Assembly: GCA_002633005.1 (NCBI GenBank)
Contig: NMRA01000005.1
Coordinates: forward strand, 1,603,048-1,667,047
DNA length: 64,000 bases
Source: Phoronis australis
Lineage: Eukaryota; Phoronida; Phoronidae
Direction: 5' to 3'
This document shows positions 13,801 to 25,511 of this stretch, piece by piece. Made by a program: the position numbers and the translations under genes. Every line of letters starts with the position of its first letter. The first letter of the stretch is position 1. The notes below the pieces were generated by a model. It saw only the letters and a program-made list of their open reading frames with translations, was not told the origin of the DNA and did no database searches.

Positions 13801-16800
13801 GGGGCATTTTCAGGAGTTGCGACAGTCCATTCGCCCTCATTTGACTCCTACCAAAACCAGATGATCAGAAGGTAGCTTCTGCACATGCATCGTAGTCGGG
13901 CCCTGCCAAATTATTCTGACTACTTTCTATTTACTACTGGTTGTACTTTGATCTGCGATTTCAGATTTTTACCAGGTCGTCAAACAAAATCTAAGGTCAC
14001 ATTTGCGACCCTGGAATGGATGACTGCAGAACTGCATAATTAGATAACGTGACAATAGGAATGCATTTGTCATAAAACTGTCGAAGCGGTCTGAGTTCTC
14101 CATCTTCATACTTACCATCAGTATCTTTCAACGACAATGTTGTTTCACCCAAGCACCGCACCATCCAAAATGTTCTAACTTGCACTGTGATTTGTGTTTG
14201 TGTCGGTTAGTGACCCACAATTTAGCGTTTTATTTTCAAAAAGTCAGCTTCGTAATAACACCACATAAACAAAATCATTTTAAAAATTTGAAGAGAGATA
14301 TTGTTTGGGTTACTTAGGGTATGCTTTTACTTGTTAGCATTAAATTCACCAGACACACAAACAGTAAATAGTTTGCAGGATGGATTTCACAAGACATAAT
14401 TCAACTACAGCAGAAAACCTCACCCCTTCTCTCTCTGTTTCAGCCAACTGCAGAGAGCCACGTAACTCATACAAGGTGTCACCACCCCACATAGCACCAA
14501 TGAATGCACCGTCAGTTTTAAGGGCACAGTTCACTTGAAACATACAGCTGGGCAGGTCATTCACCCAATGCAGGCTGCAACAGACGAGCCTCGTGGTTAC
14601 ACTGGCCAGGCCATACGAAACTCAACAGTAATTGAGTGTTCTTTTTACCAAGTTCTAATACAAAAACTAGTACATCCATCAAGTCTTTGTGTGGTAACTC
14701 CCTCTAGTGATCGATGACAGAAATAGTCTTACTTTAGACTGACACAAATACATTTGTGACCTGCAATAAAATCTGTCAGTATTTACTGGATGACGTAAAA
14801 GACATGCGTTATCTTTGTGGCAAATATATTACATTACGGTTTTTAATAGATAAGGTACTCCTGGATAAATGAGAAACTATGATTTCTGTAGTGTGCCAAA
14901 TAGTCTACCCAATGTTTTACCTCAGACTACTGATCACCAGATCAAATGTATTGGGTTCAAATGGAAGGCGTTCTTCATCAGCCACAAGTTTAATAGTTTC
15001 AACCTCAGGAGAAGTCTGTGCTTGCTCCTGAAATGAACATGCTAACAACTTTTCATTCATAGAAAGTATTCAAAATTTAAGCTTTGAGGGTGAGGACGGG
15101 ATACAAACTACTGGAATGAGTAACTGAATATTCATTACATGGTGTTCATGAACAACAACCTCTCATCTTTTTAACATTCTAAATAAATTGAGAACAAGGA
15201 CCAGATTATCACCAAGGGGTATATGGGGGCTATAGAGCCCACACGATCACCTAAGTGAATGCATTCAAAAAAGTTGTTGGACCGTGGCCCCACTAGCACC
15301 ACCTAACAAATTTTTAGTGACATATTGCAAAGTTTTTCCAGACACCACAGTGATAATACTAGTATAATAAATGGTGAAAGCAAAACAGTACTGCAAAATC
15401 GAAAATCACACAGAATATGGTGGCCAAGTAAAATCTTAGTTTCAGTCTCTATTTTCATGAAAGATATGAACCACCAAAGTCATGATACAAGCACAAAATA
15501 CTAATTTATTTTAACAATCTTCCTACTTTTACAGGCACAGGGTGAACCAATATCCGATAATATCCAAATTTTGCACAATATTTTTCTATACTGGATGTAA
15601 TTGATCTTAGCCAGACTTGTCAATCTGCCAGTGTCAAGTCCACAAGGTACGTTGTACTTGGACACAGAGTTGCAAGGGATGACACCAATTAAGACATCTT
15701 GGTCTTATGGGTGTCAATCGGTTATTAAACTGGCTTTGAATTTTCATTTGAAAATGATGAAAACAGTATAGTGTGAAGCTTTAGGCAATATGCTCGGGTC
15801 TACTGGTATTTGTACATACTAAAATGGATGTAAACCCACCCCCATCTGCAAATGATGTCCGCTCAGCTACAGTTTCGATACTGCTTGTGGGCACACGGGA
15901 TTCTCCATAAATTTGTTTGAAAATTACTGTGAAGGAACAGTAAAGAATTGGTATCTAGGACAAACACCATCTCGCATTAATTACCACTATAAACATTTAT
16001 TATTATAACTAGGTAAATAATAATTACAAGCAATTAATCATACAACCTAAAACAGAAAATCATCAACTTACAAGAACATCTTCTGCCATGTCAGTCATGT
16101 ATAACTTTCCCACCATATCACTTAGGATGTGTTTGGAAACATGCCCTCTTCCACAGCCAAGATCTAAAGCTGTGTCAAATTTTCTAAAAAAAAACATTTC
16201 AAAGGAAACTGAAATACAACTGGTTATTCAAATCTGGTTGCTACCGTGTTATTTCGATTCATTATTCAATCAGACAAACATCATGGTTGCATGAAATTAT
16301 GCAATTTTACAACAAAATGGTTTTTAGAATCATGGGAGAAATATTTCATCAACCTACAAGTACAGTACCATGAACTGGGTTGATGCTACTATCTTTCACT
16401 ACCAAGTCATTGCAAAAATACTTGGCAACAGAGCGTTACTTACATTCCACAAGGTATCCCAGAACAGTATTGTAATTTCAATATCGGGTGTTAGTCATCA
16501 TGTTCTTTTCCTTTGTTCGACTATAAATGGTGGGAGAAATTTGCTCTCATATCATTGAAAATAAATTAATTATACTCCAGATAAGTTGATTTGGTTACAG
16601 GGGAGCTTCGGTTGCAAGGAACATAAAAATCTTTGGAATGTGTCGTTACAAAATTTGATTATTGTGTATATTATATAACAGTAGTTGTAGATTTACTGCC
16701 TTCAACAAAAGGCCAAAGAGAGATGATTCATAAATTTCTTTAGTTTTAAACACTTTGTAATTCTTTCATAAAATTCCAATAACTTTTTGCACTCTTTAAT

Positions 16801-17355
16801 GATGTGAAATGCGCATGGAATATTCCTGTCATGACCTCACCTCTTGACCCCCTCCGTCGATGACACCAGTTTTCCCACCCCTTCTAATAAACACTATATG
16901 ACCATGAAATCTGGCAATCTCGCTAGTGCAACTAACACTACTTAAAAATTCAGTTATGTATGACAGAACCCGAAACTGTCTAGTAGAAGTACATTTTTGT
17001 TTGTAGTCAAATTGGAGAATAGTAAATAATTTCACAGTAAAGCACACCTTTTTACATCACAAATTCTGTCACTGATTCTGTAGCCGACTTCTTCTTTTAG
17101 ATAATCGTACACATCATAGTCATCTAAAAATGCTGTCCTGTTTCGCTGAATTCTCTTTGCATTTCTATCAAATACGTTCATCGGCGAATCATTCGTCGTG
17201 ACTGAACTTTTGCGCCTTGCACAGACACAGTTCGCCAGGCCAAGACGGGTTTCTTGTCTCAAAAAGTGATCGATTGCTCTCGATTGCTGCCATGCAGCAC
17301 TTAAAATACAGCCTTGGAGCCTCAGAAGACGATGTATATGAATACTTCCGACCAT
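7893..17355 (-). CDS. NDUFAF5: NDUFAF5, mitochondrial complex I assembly factor (SAM-dependent), 8 exons
   Basis: Exons in transcript order: 17355-17048, 16183-16072, 15027-14921, 14574-14424, exon 5 (12846-12699 or its copy 11331-11184), 10102-10019, 9316-9234, 7988-7893. All junctions are GT-AG and phases agree, giving about 362 residues (human 345) when one exon 5 is used. The start at 17355 gives an Arg-containing N-terminus ([15 protein letters not shown]) typical of mitochondrial import; an upstream in-frame Met at 17409 is possible. SAM motif [10 protein letters not shown] is at residues 108-116. Later blocks match the family: [100 protein letters not shown]. The human enzyme hydroxylates an arginine of the complex I subunit NDUFS7 on the matrix side of the inner membrane. 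Including both exon 5 copies would shift the frame, since each is 148 nt. Confidence 0.96.
9690..9760 (+). repeat. Dispersed repeat fragment (pair with 58238-58305)
   Basis: About 65 bp in an NDUFAF5 intron resembles 58238-58305: both carry TAGCAAAATGGT and GGTTGGAATGTTGA(A/T)TTCTGG in the same order and spacing. Probably a fragment of a transposon family. Confidence 0.45.
10265..10460 (+). repeat. Degenerate ~44-bp tandem repeat in an NDUFAF5 intron
   Basis: Four to five imperfect copies of a unit containing AGATTCCCTGTCTAA and ATGTAATATTCAAG, just upstream in the transcript of exon 6. Intronic, with no coding potential. Confidence 0.75.
11170..12683. repeat. 1.5-kb duplicated segment, copy 1, with NDUFAF5 exon 5
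   Basis: This segment is repeated at 12685-14193. Copy 1 starts at ACTGGACACATTACC and ends at GTGATTT, right before the single N at 12684. It carries NDUFAF5 exon 5 (11331-11184, minus) and flanking intron. Exon 5 is identical in both copies. By eye I count about thirty substitutions and a few small indels in the intronic part, roughly 2%. Confidence 0.95.
12684..12684. other. Single N at the duplication junction
   Basis: The lone ambiguous base falls exactly between the two copies: the sequence before it ends mid-intron, and the sequence after it restarts at the left end of the copy. This is what joining two overlapping, unmerged contigs would leave. Confidence 0.85.
12685..14193. repeat. 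1.5-kb duplicated segment, copy 2, with NDUFAF5 exon 5
   Basis: Second copy of 11170-12683, with NDUFAF5 exon 5 at 12846-12699 (minus). It continues without a break into the unique intron next to exon 4, whereas copy 1 continues without a break into the intron next to exon 6. Each copy is therefore anchored on one side only, as expected for two overlapping contigs. Confidence 0.95.
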
Positions 17356-17510
17356 TTTAAACGAACTAGTGTTTTCAACAAGGGAAACTTTACATATTAT
17401 CTCACACACCGAGTTGACACAGGTAGGAAGGCGCCATATTTGTTTATTCCGGATGTATTACTAATGACATCTGGTGGATGGACCGAGCGTGGATCCCCAG
17501 GGGTGGAGTT

Positions 17511-17933
17511 CAGTGACCAGTTGCATGCAATAGGGACTCAACTACGGTCCTAAGTCTTTTTGCATATTTGTGTCTGTATGGACTCACAGATGGAATATTT
17601 TCTATCGTTTTATCTTTATTATGGGCTCCTCTTTGACTAATGATATTTTCTAAGGCTATAACTAAAATCCGAACCCTTTTCATAGGGACTAAAGGCGTTG
17701 CATGAAAAGGCCCCAACTTATTTTTGATGATATTGAGAATTCAACGTAGACATCACTCTCGCTTTGTATCAAAGCCAAAATTGACCTAATAATGAAACTT
17801 ACTAAAACAGTATAAAAAAGGACATTCAATGAGTGAGTTTAGTCACAGACAAGTCCACAGGCAAGCATGCATTAGAATTCAGGGACCTCAGCCGAATCCC
17901 TATTTGGGGACTGTTTCATGCAACCGGGCACAG
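17511..17933. mobile_element. Non-autonomous inverted-repeat DNA element, copy 1
   Basis: A 423-bp element starting CAGTGACCAGTTGCATG and ending GCAACCGGGCACAG; the ends are imperfect inverted repeats. It is related over its whole length to 19473-19911. It lies about 160 bp upstream of the NDUFAF5 start codon, so it may sit in the promoter or 5' untranslated region. It has no coding sequence. Confidence 0.7.
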
Positions 17934-19472
17934 AACGCCAACCGACCGCTTGAGGACCTCGCTAAAAAGCAATAGACTTCGCGATATTTCGAGAGATATT
18001 TCCGTGTATTTAACTGAATGAGAACAAATGATTTTGGCTTGATTTTTTTGGCCGCCAGCTACTGAACGCTACCCGGCTCTCTCACATGACCACAGGGCAC
18101 TGCAGTCAGTGCGTGCAGAAGTTTGGTGACGCCCGGGACAATTTCTTCAATGGATTCCCCCTCTACTGAAAATGAGTAAAAAATGAAACATAAATGATAA
18201 AATAGAAAGTCTGAATTCAACTCCAAACCATTCGCAATTTCAAAAAGTGGATGCCACGACACAGTGCCCGGGCTGGCCCCGTTGGGCCCCCGGCGTCGAT
18301 GTCCGTCGGCCGCCTCAGGTCTGCACGCTACTGGTGCAGTGTACTGACTCAGAGCTAGCAAAGGTTGCCACAACTGGGCTGGTTCAGTCCATTCGTGACT
18401 CTCGTACCTAGCCGAAAGATTTTTCTTTTCGCTTATTCACTAGAAAACAGAAAGGGTCTTTTGTCAATAGAAAGATCGCTGACTAAAAATACTAAGCGGC
18501 ATAGGCGTTCTCGTGCAAAGGGTGTTGAGTCCAACTTGTTCGGTTGTATGGCACAACAACAAGCTCAGTGGGCGGATGACCGCTGCAGCTTACAGGACTG
18601 ATTAAGCTCATTCATTTAGGGTTGGAGGGGCCGTCAGCTCTGTTTTGTTCGATAGGCCCCTAATCTCCGATAACATCTGGTCAGGCTGTGCTGTAATAAA
18701 AGTTAAGTTATAAAATGTTTGAACATAAACCAATTTCTGAATTCATCGTCAAATGCGGATCCTAATTAGTTTTTGAATCACAAAAATCGCCCAACTACAA
18801 CCGAAGTTAAGAAAATCTATTTTGTCAGAACGTACATACCAACGCACTCGGGCGTTGGATTCGTCTGTGTTCACGCGTGCTCGGTAATAAGCCTAGTAGA
18901 TAATTGTGGCCTGCATGTTGTCATACCAGACAACAAACTGTCTTCGGCAGTTAACAAATGAGCTAGAAGTTATCAAACGCTAAATGTTAACAACCGCTCT
19001 AGGCCTGTAGGCTGGTAAAGTCCGCACTCAACGGGAGAACGCCCTAAATTGAATTTTACTTAACAGAATTTTACTTTGCCGGGCGGCGATTTACCCTGAG
19101 AAGGCTTTTAATTTTTCAATCAACTTAGTTACCATACGTCATTTGCTGGCCATACCAATGCTGTTGTCAATATGTGAAATTTAAAATTTGAATTTTTATT
19201 TTCAAAGTTTAAAAACTTGAAAAATATTGATCCGTCAAGTGTGGACAGTGATAACGAGGAAGGATAAGAATATAGAAAAGGAAGCATTGATTGAATTCAG
19301 CCGGGTTCGAATCGTACATGATCTTATATGTGATCATATACTATTTGGGCGCCAAGTCACTTAGCCGTTGCAGTGAACGCAAACATAGAAGCGAGGCCAC
19401 TGAATGATTTTATGACACCCACTGGCAGGTAGTAATTAGTGGCCTGGCAAAGCGTGCCGTTTCTGTGTATTC

Positions 19473-19911
19473 CAGTGCACGGTTTCATGAAACAGTCTCA
19501 AGTAGGGACTCAACTAAGTTCCCTAAATGTTTTGCAAATTTGTTTCGTTCTTAACTCACAGATATAATAGTTATCTATCATTATATCTTCATTATGAGCT
19601 CTTCTTTGACTAATTGCATTTTCTAATAATGTAAGTAAAAACTGAGCTCTTAAATTCAGTTGAAGTAATCAGGAACTTCAAATTAGAGGCGTTACATGAA
19701 AAGATCCCTACTTATTTCCAATAATATTGAGAACTCAACGCAGAGTTCACTCTCAATTGTATACAAAGTCAAAAATTGACTTGAAACTCAAACAGCATAA
19801 GAAAGGACAATTAGTATTTCGACAATGAGCCCACACTATACCGGGTACGCAGTAGATTTAGGGATCTTAGCTGAGTCCCCATTTGGGACTGTTTCATGCA
19901 ACCAGGCACTG
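19473..19911. mobile_element. Non-autonomous inverted-repeat DNA element, copy 2
   Basis: A 439-bp element with terminal inverted repeats of about 50 bp: the left end CAGTGCACGGTTTCATGAAA matches the reverse complement of the right end (CAGTGCCTGGTTGCATGAAA), and the match continues through a GGGACTCA(A/G)CTAAG segment. Flanking TTC on both sides may be a 3-bp target duplication. The interior matches copy 1. No transposase, so it was mobilised in trans; the superfamily is uncertain. Confidence 0.8.
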
Positions 19912-20329
19912 TTCCCGTTGCTTTTGTGCACTTTTTACGCACTATTTCGCAACAGAAATGGAATCGCAAAGGTCAAGTACTCATGCACACCTACATCAAG
20001 AACTGGAAGGGAACATTGATACCAAGGCACGGAGTCGGACGACGCCCATTGTCCGAGTCTCCAGTGTCATTTCACTCTTGTGCCTTATATGCAATACTAT
20101 GACTCCATTAATATCATGTAGGACTTCATCGGTACATCAGTGTTGTTAAATAACCAAGAAACTGTAGACTTCAACCGAGTAAATACATGTTTCAGAAATT
20201 AGAAAGCTCGCTCGCAGAATTCGAATTTTGACGTTCTACCAACAAAGTGATCTGACAGTAAATGGGTCACGTGATCATGTCTTTTAATAAAATTTAGCAA
20301 AAACAGAAAGTATGTCGACTGCACAAAAA

Positions 20330-20490
20330 CCATATCAGTAACGCTACTAAATTTCATTTAATATAAATGTTCAAAAACGCCGTTGCCTAAAATATCTTTT
20401 CTCTTTCATTTTATACAACTTGAATTTTTTCATAAAAACCATGCCCGTCTTATTTTTTGATAGTGGCCCCTCATGCCAAAACTGAAAAAA
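20330..20490. repeat. Dispersed repeat, copy 2 (pair with 4020-4175)
   Basis: Carries the same two ordered segments as 4020-4175: AAATTTCATTTAATATAAAT with the following TGTTCAAAAA, then GTGGCCCCTCATGCCAAAAC. Class unknown. Confidence 0.4.
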
Positions 20491-23400
20491 GTGGAAACCC
20501 TTCCTGACAGCATATAAACTTGATCAGATTTTTCTGACCTTTGATGTTCCAAAGTTTGTCCAGTTTTTCAGGGTCCTTCACAGGCTTAATCGTGTACTTG
20601 CATGCACCTAACCATGTTAATGTATAGCAGGAACTAAACGACAATTGACACTATTTGAATATCATCTACACTAAACAGAGTGCAGTTGTATTCATTGACA
20701 ACTTGTAAGATGTGAAAACAAAAAATTCTGCAAATAGATCTTTGTTCAAATGACGTACAGTGGAGCTCACATAACCCGCATCACACAGAATTATTCCCCA
20801 ACATCACATCACGATACTTACTGGACACGGTTAAGTGATTTACGGCAGATCATTTTCCACACAAAACCCGGTCTTAAAAACATTTGGCAATTTTCAACGT
20901 AATTCATAATCACGTCGTTATGTCGTGTTTCTAACTAATTTGACCAATTAATCACAGAGATAAGTAATAAGCCTGAAAGTTCCATTTTAACACCCAGGCA
21001 CCCAAAATCAGCAACATAGGATTGATGAAAAAGTCATGTCAGAAGCTGGCATCCATTGTCAAACTACTTATAGTGATCCTCCTTTGAACCTTGGGGTGTT
21101 TACAAATAGAAATATGCACCATTACCATGGCAACCAGGTGTTTTGCCAGCCAAAATCAGCAATTATAAGGGAAAAAGAGCAAAAGCTGAGCAGTCAATGT
21201 GAACTTAATATAATTTATGAGCAGATGGTCAAGGTCTAAGCGATTGTCTACGAAAATTAACAGCTTATTTCCTTTGTCTTGAGCTGTAAATAACTAATTT
21301 TTGCTGTTCAATGATGGATTTAGCTTTATAGATGGCAGTATATAAAATGGGCAAGAAAGAATATTGCCAAGCAGGTAGTAGTTATCACCAATACCTAACT
21401 CTGTTCACTAATCCCTAAACAAAAGAAACTGATCACAAAAATCCAAACAATGTGCTAAGTGCCTATTGTATCCCAACTGGTAAGAGACCTTCATAGTTGA
21501 AGGCTTGATATGTGATGTAGCGCGCAATGTAGTTAAATATTCATTGGACAATAAAGATGGTAATAATAGCGCTTCATCTTGTTTTTATTGGAAATAAATT
21601 AAACTTTTTGCCAACACACTTCAACCTCAGTTTCCCTCACTGATTGCTTCGGTAATGAATAATTCTAGACAAGATTTTGGAAATTTCTACTCTTCCTCGA
21701 ATATTTCAGCCGTACCTTAGGCTGAGTACAAACAGAACATACACTCCCCGCAAGGGACATGTCTTACATGTTTTATCACAGGCTGCAATGCAGTAGGTAA
21801 AGGTGAGAAAAAGTAAACAATCATTTGACAAGAAAACCTTGATAGAGAACATATTTCAAATGTTCAGAACCACAAGCTCATCTTAGTAAAAATTGGAGCC
21901 AACATTCTCACCGCAGGCTACATGCCTTCTCATATACATGTAGGCATACTTGGCCTGCATTCTTTAGATCTCAGAAACTCACGAAAATGCAAGACTTCAC
22001 TGGTTATTACAAACAAAGCACATAACGACACTAACTCCACTCTAGAAGTTCTTGTGTCTACAGAACGTTGTCCTGTGCTATAAATGGCATGAACTTTTCT
22101 ACCAGAGACCAAGTATTAAAGAACCTACACTTTCATTATTTAGCAATGCATCCCTTCTAAAACACAACACGCGAGTTTCATATGGTTATCACTGTCAATG
22201 TTGTAAGGCAGAATTGAACTATAAGATACAGAGCAGGCAAATTTATCAAAGCTTGAAATCCAATCATAAATTAAAGATGGTCGTGGGCACATAACTAAAC
22301 ATGAAACAGCATATTGTAGAAGAGTAAAAATGTAGCAAATGAAGTTAGATTGTATATTTTTCATATCCAGACTCAATGCCCACCTTCACAACTCAGCTTA
22401 ATGAAGTATGCAAATCAAAACCAATGCTGCACCAGTCTTAACCAAGACTGAGCTTACGAGTTCAGATCAATATGATCCCAAGTTAATAATCATCCTAACA
22501 AGAAGTCCTGGTGACAGCATGTATCACTACACAGGTCACACATGGATCCATTTCTTAACAACACCTCCTAGATGACTTCTTGGCGACGATGTTCTCGACA
22601 TGACACTCCACAGCATTGAACAAGAGCTGCAAGTAAACAAAGCATGTTATTAAAAAAACTTAACCAGGTTGATTCAAGAAGTCGTAAAATGTGGTTAAAA
22701 ACCTTACTGCAAGTTGCACTTCCAGAATGTAAAACCCACTTACTAACCATTTTAAGCTCACCAAGATAACTTTCAAGTAAATTCTCGTAAGTTTATTCTA
22801 AGTCACGGCCAAAGGCTACTGTAACAATAAATTGCACTTGTGTCTAGCCCTTGAATGGCGAATGTCATATCATTTTGATGACTATTGTTACTGTGCGTCA
22901 ATTGGAATACAGTCATTCGAACATACACAGAGTCATACACATTAACAGGTAACAAATCAACTTATAATTGGCACTATGCCAGCAAGACTGTTCACATTGC
23001 AAAGTGTAGCAAGTCAGAAGATGTTATTTTTAATATTTAGATGGATGGGTTCTGTGCCATGAGGCAAAGAATAAAGTTCCTGCATATGTACAAGAGCAAC
23101 ATGAAGTGTCGATATGCGCCCACCATGTGCCTTGCATACAGTGCAGATACAAGGTACAATGTTTATTTTTATCATTCCCAATAAAGGGAACAATGCTAGT
23201 AAACTTAACATAGCTTCTCAGGAAGCAATGTAAGTCAATAATGCTCTACTCAACAAGAACACAGCTGTCACCTGTGCATTTAATGAATGTCTCCAAGAGG
23301 GGTTGCTGCCAAATTATTGGATTATACAGAGGTGCATAAAAATATCACTTCACTGTATGACTATATATTACCACATAAATAACCCAATCTGTCAAAACTG

Positions 23401-25099
23401 GACGGTAAAGGAGCTGAATATTTTTATCCATAACTTCTCACACAAGACTTGTCAGAGAAATCCTCAAGATATGATTATTCTGTGCAACATTTCACATCAA
23501 CCAGCAAAGAAACAAACTGATGCATCTCACAGCGAATAAAATGAAAATGAATGATCTTTTCCCCAGTTGGCACTACAACTTCTTTTCAATTTATTTTCAG
23601 TGAAAACTGGATGCGTTTGTTAGCTTGAGAACGTAAAGAACTGACACCAAATACAGTTTACGTACACTTAGAGAAGATTGTTCATAACTTACACAACGTG
23701 TTTTAACCTCCTAGTGTTATCTGCCCTGCTCCAGGGTCACGGTTGACTCATTCGTGGCTGCTAAACCCAGCATTGCTAACTTTTTAACCTAGAAGAAGAA
23801 AGTACACAAAATCTTCATTCAAAGGTCTCGCATTAATGTAATCATGATTTTAGTAAGAGCTTTACAAGCACATTATGCTATGAGCAGTTTACCATGAAAA
23901 ATCAAAAATTTCTTGTCACTGTTTTAAAGAGGCATGGAACGCAAAAACCCCAAAAAAGCCATTATCTGTTTAAAAACAGATCGTGGCCAATCTACTTCAC
24001 GGGGATGCTAACGTTAGAGTTATTCACTTTGAATATTGCAAGAATTTTTAGAAGAAAATCTTCAGGTTCCCTATTTGTAAAACAGAGACGAAATATAAAC
24101 TCATTCCAATACAGTTTCAAATTCTCTGCCTCCCTACTGCTTGAAATCACCATTGTTTTGTTTACATCAAAGGTCACATTTTGCCTACAAGGGAAACGTG
24201 CAACGTCTGTGTCTCGCCTTACCAAATAAGGAGATGTGCTTTGTCTCGTTGAAGAAGTGAACAGTAGTTGACAGGTCATTTTTTTAATTTGAAACCAAAG
24301 ATAAAATACATTGACATCAACAGAAATGATGAACAGTTTGACTTTTGTTTCAGTGACAGAGAACTACACTGAATAATATAATTTAGTCTCTTTTCGCATT
24401 ACAGGCTTCTTAAAAAAGCAATTTGTCAAGAGTTCAATTTATGCAATTCAAAATGTGTGTGTGTAACTACATAAGCTTACCATCTATATTCAATCACATT
24501 TCTGCGCACTGAGGAGAGCTACAAGGTGAAATTCCCAATTTAGATATCTTTAATTCTTGACATATTCTCAATGTCACAATACCTTTTGTTTCGCCAGTCG
24601 TAAGGAAAAATTTGCAGTGATGGTGGTCAGAAATTGTTTGCATGTTGTTCACAACATTATGGTAACTTTCCACCTACTTCGTATAAAATAATGGCCAAAT
24701 TGTAACTTGTCTAATTTTCAATGGCTAATTATCTTCCTGCAAATTTAGAATATACACCAAATGTTTTTTTAACACCTACATAGTATAAATTAAGGTAAAA
24801 ATGAACTAAAGTTTTCATAATCTTTATTTTTATAGTAGAATATAAAAAAGTGAAATTTCACTTGTTCAAGTGCTAAATATATGAAGAACCAACGTAATTA
24901 GCTGATGAGAAGTTATGTCTTAATTTTTTCAATCAATAGTTCACATTTGACATACGGACGGCAGTATCAAAAAATAACCAATTTAATTTATGAAAGGATG
25001 GTGCGCAAAATGGAAAAAATAAGATACCGTAAAAGATTGCCCTTTTCTCATTTTTCAAGGTCTTCTTCCATTGTTGAAAGTGCCCAGAAGTTTCCAAAA

Positions 25100-25260
25100 T
25101 TTTTTGCGATGGTAGATATCTTACAACTGACCATTGTAAAGCATTAAAATTTACTTTATATACTAATCTTGTATGAATAAAATAAGGATATGAAATTTCA
25201 GCTGTCAAAATTTTGTATGATGGTAGATATCATACAGAACTTGAACATGGCAAAGCATTA
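25100..25260 (+). repeat. Two-copy ~112-bp direct repeat
   Basis: GATGGTAGATATC followed about 35 bp later by AAAGCATTAAA occurs at about 25108 and again at about 25220. Intergenic, downstream of TASP1. Confidence 0.6.
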
Positions 25261-25460
25261 AATTGGTGCAATTATAAGACAAAAACAAGAAAATAAGATT
25301 TCAACCGTCACCCATTTTGTGTCATAACTTTTTGGTATTTCAACAATGACATCATTACTGTGAGTCGTTTGACCAAACGATCATGCCCCATACGAAATAA
25401 CTATCAAAAAACGTAAAGAGCTAATTATGCAAATTCAATGCTTAGACAGTGCAGACATGC

Positions 25461-25466
25461 TTTATT
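25461..25466 (-). promoter_or_regulatory. Putative TASP1 poly(A) signal
   Basis: AATAAA on the minus strand, 46 nt after the TASP1 stop codon. It would give a very short 3' untranslated region; more distal signals are possible. Confidence 0.5.
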
Positions 25467-25511
25467 TAATTTCAGTAGAGTAAGGACACAGTAACTTCAT
25501 CACAACACACC

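Larger units (their letters stand above)
17934..25511. other. Repeat-rich intergenic region between NDUFAF5 and TASP1
   Basis: No gene could be established. It holds two copies of an inverted-repeat element, a dispersed repeat at 20330-20490, and a two-copy repeat near 25100. Two isolated minus-strand stretches look exon-like: 22626-22565 (LLFNAVECHVENIVAKKSSR, good acceptor and a possible donor) and 23788-23717 (VKKLAMLGLAATNES..., strong acceptor, in-frame stop). They do not chain into one model. A 104-residue minus-strand frame at 18059-18373 has no recognisable domain. Confidence 0.5.

Noticed and set aside
18059-18373. 104-codon minus-strand frame with a possible acceptor near 18170
   Set aside because: No domain recognised, no matching upstream exon, and low-complexity hydrophobic stretch in the middle; left as intergenic.
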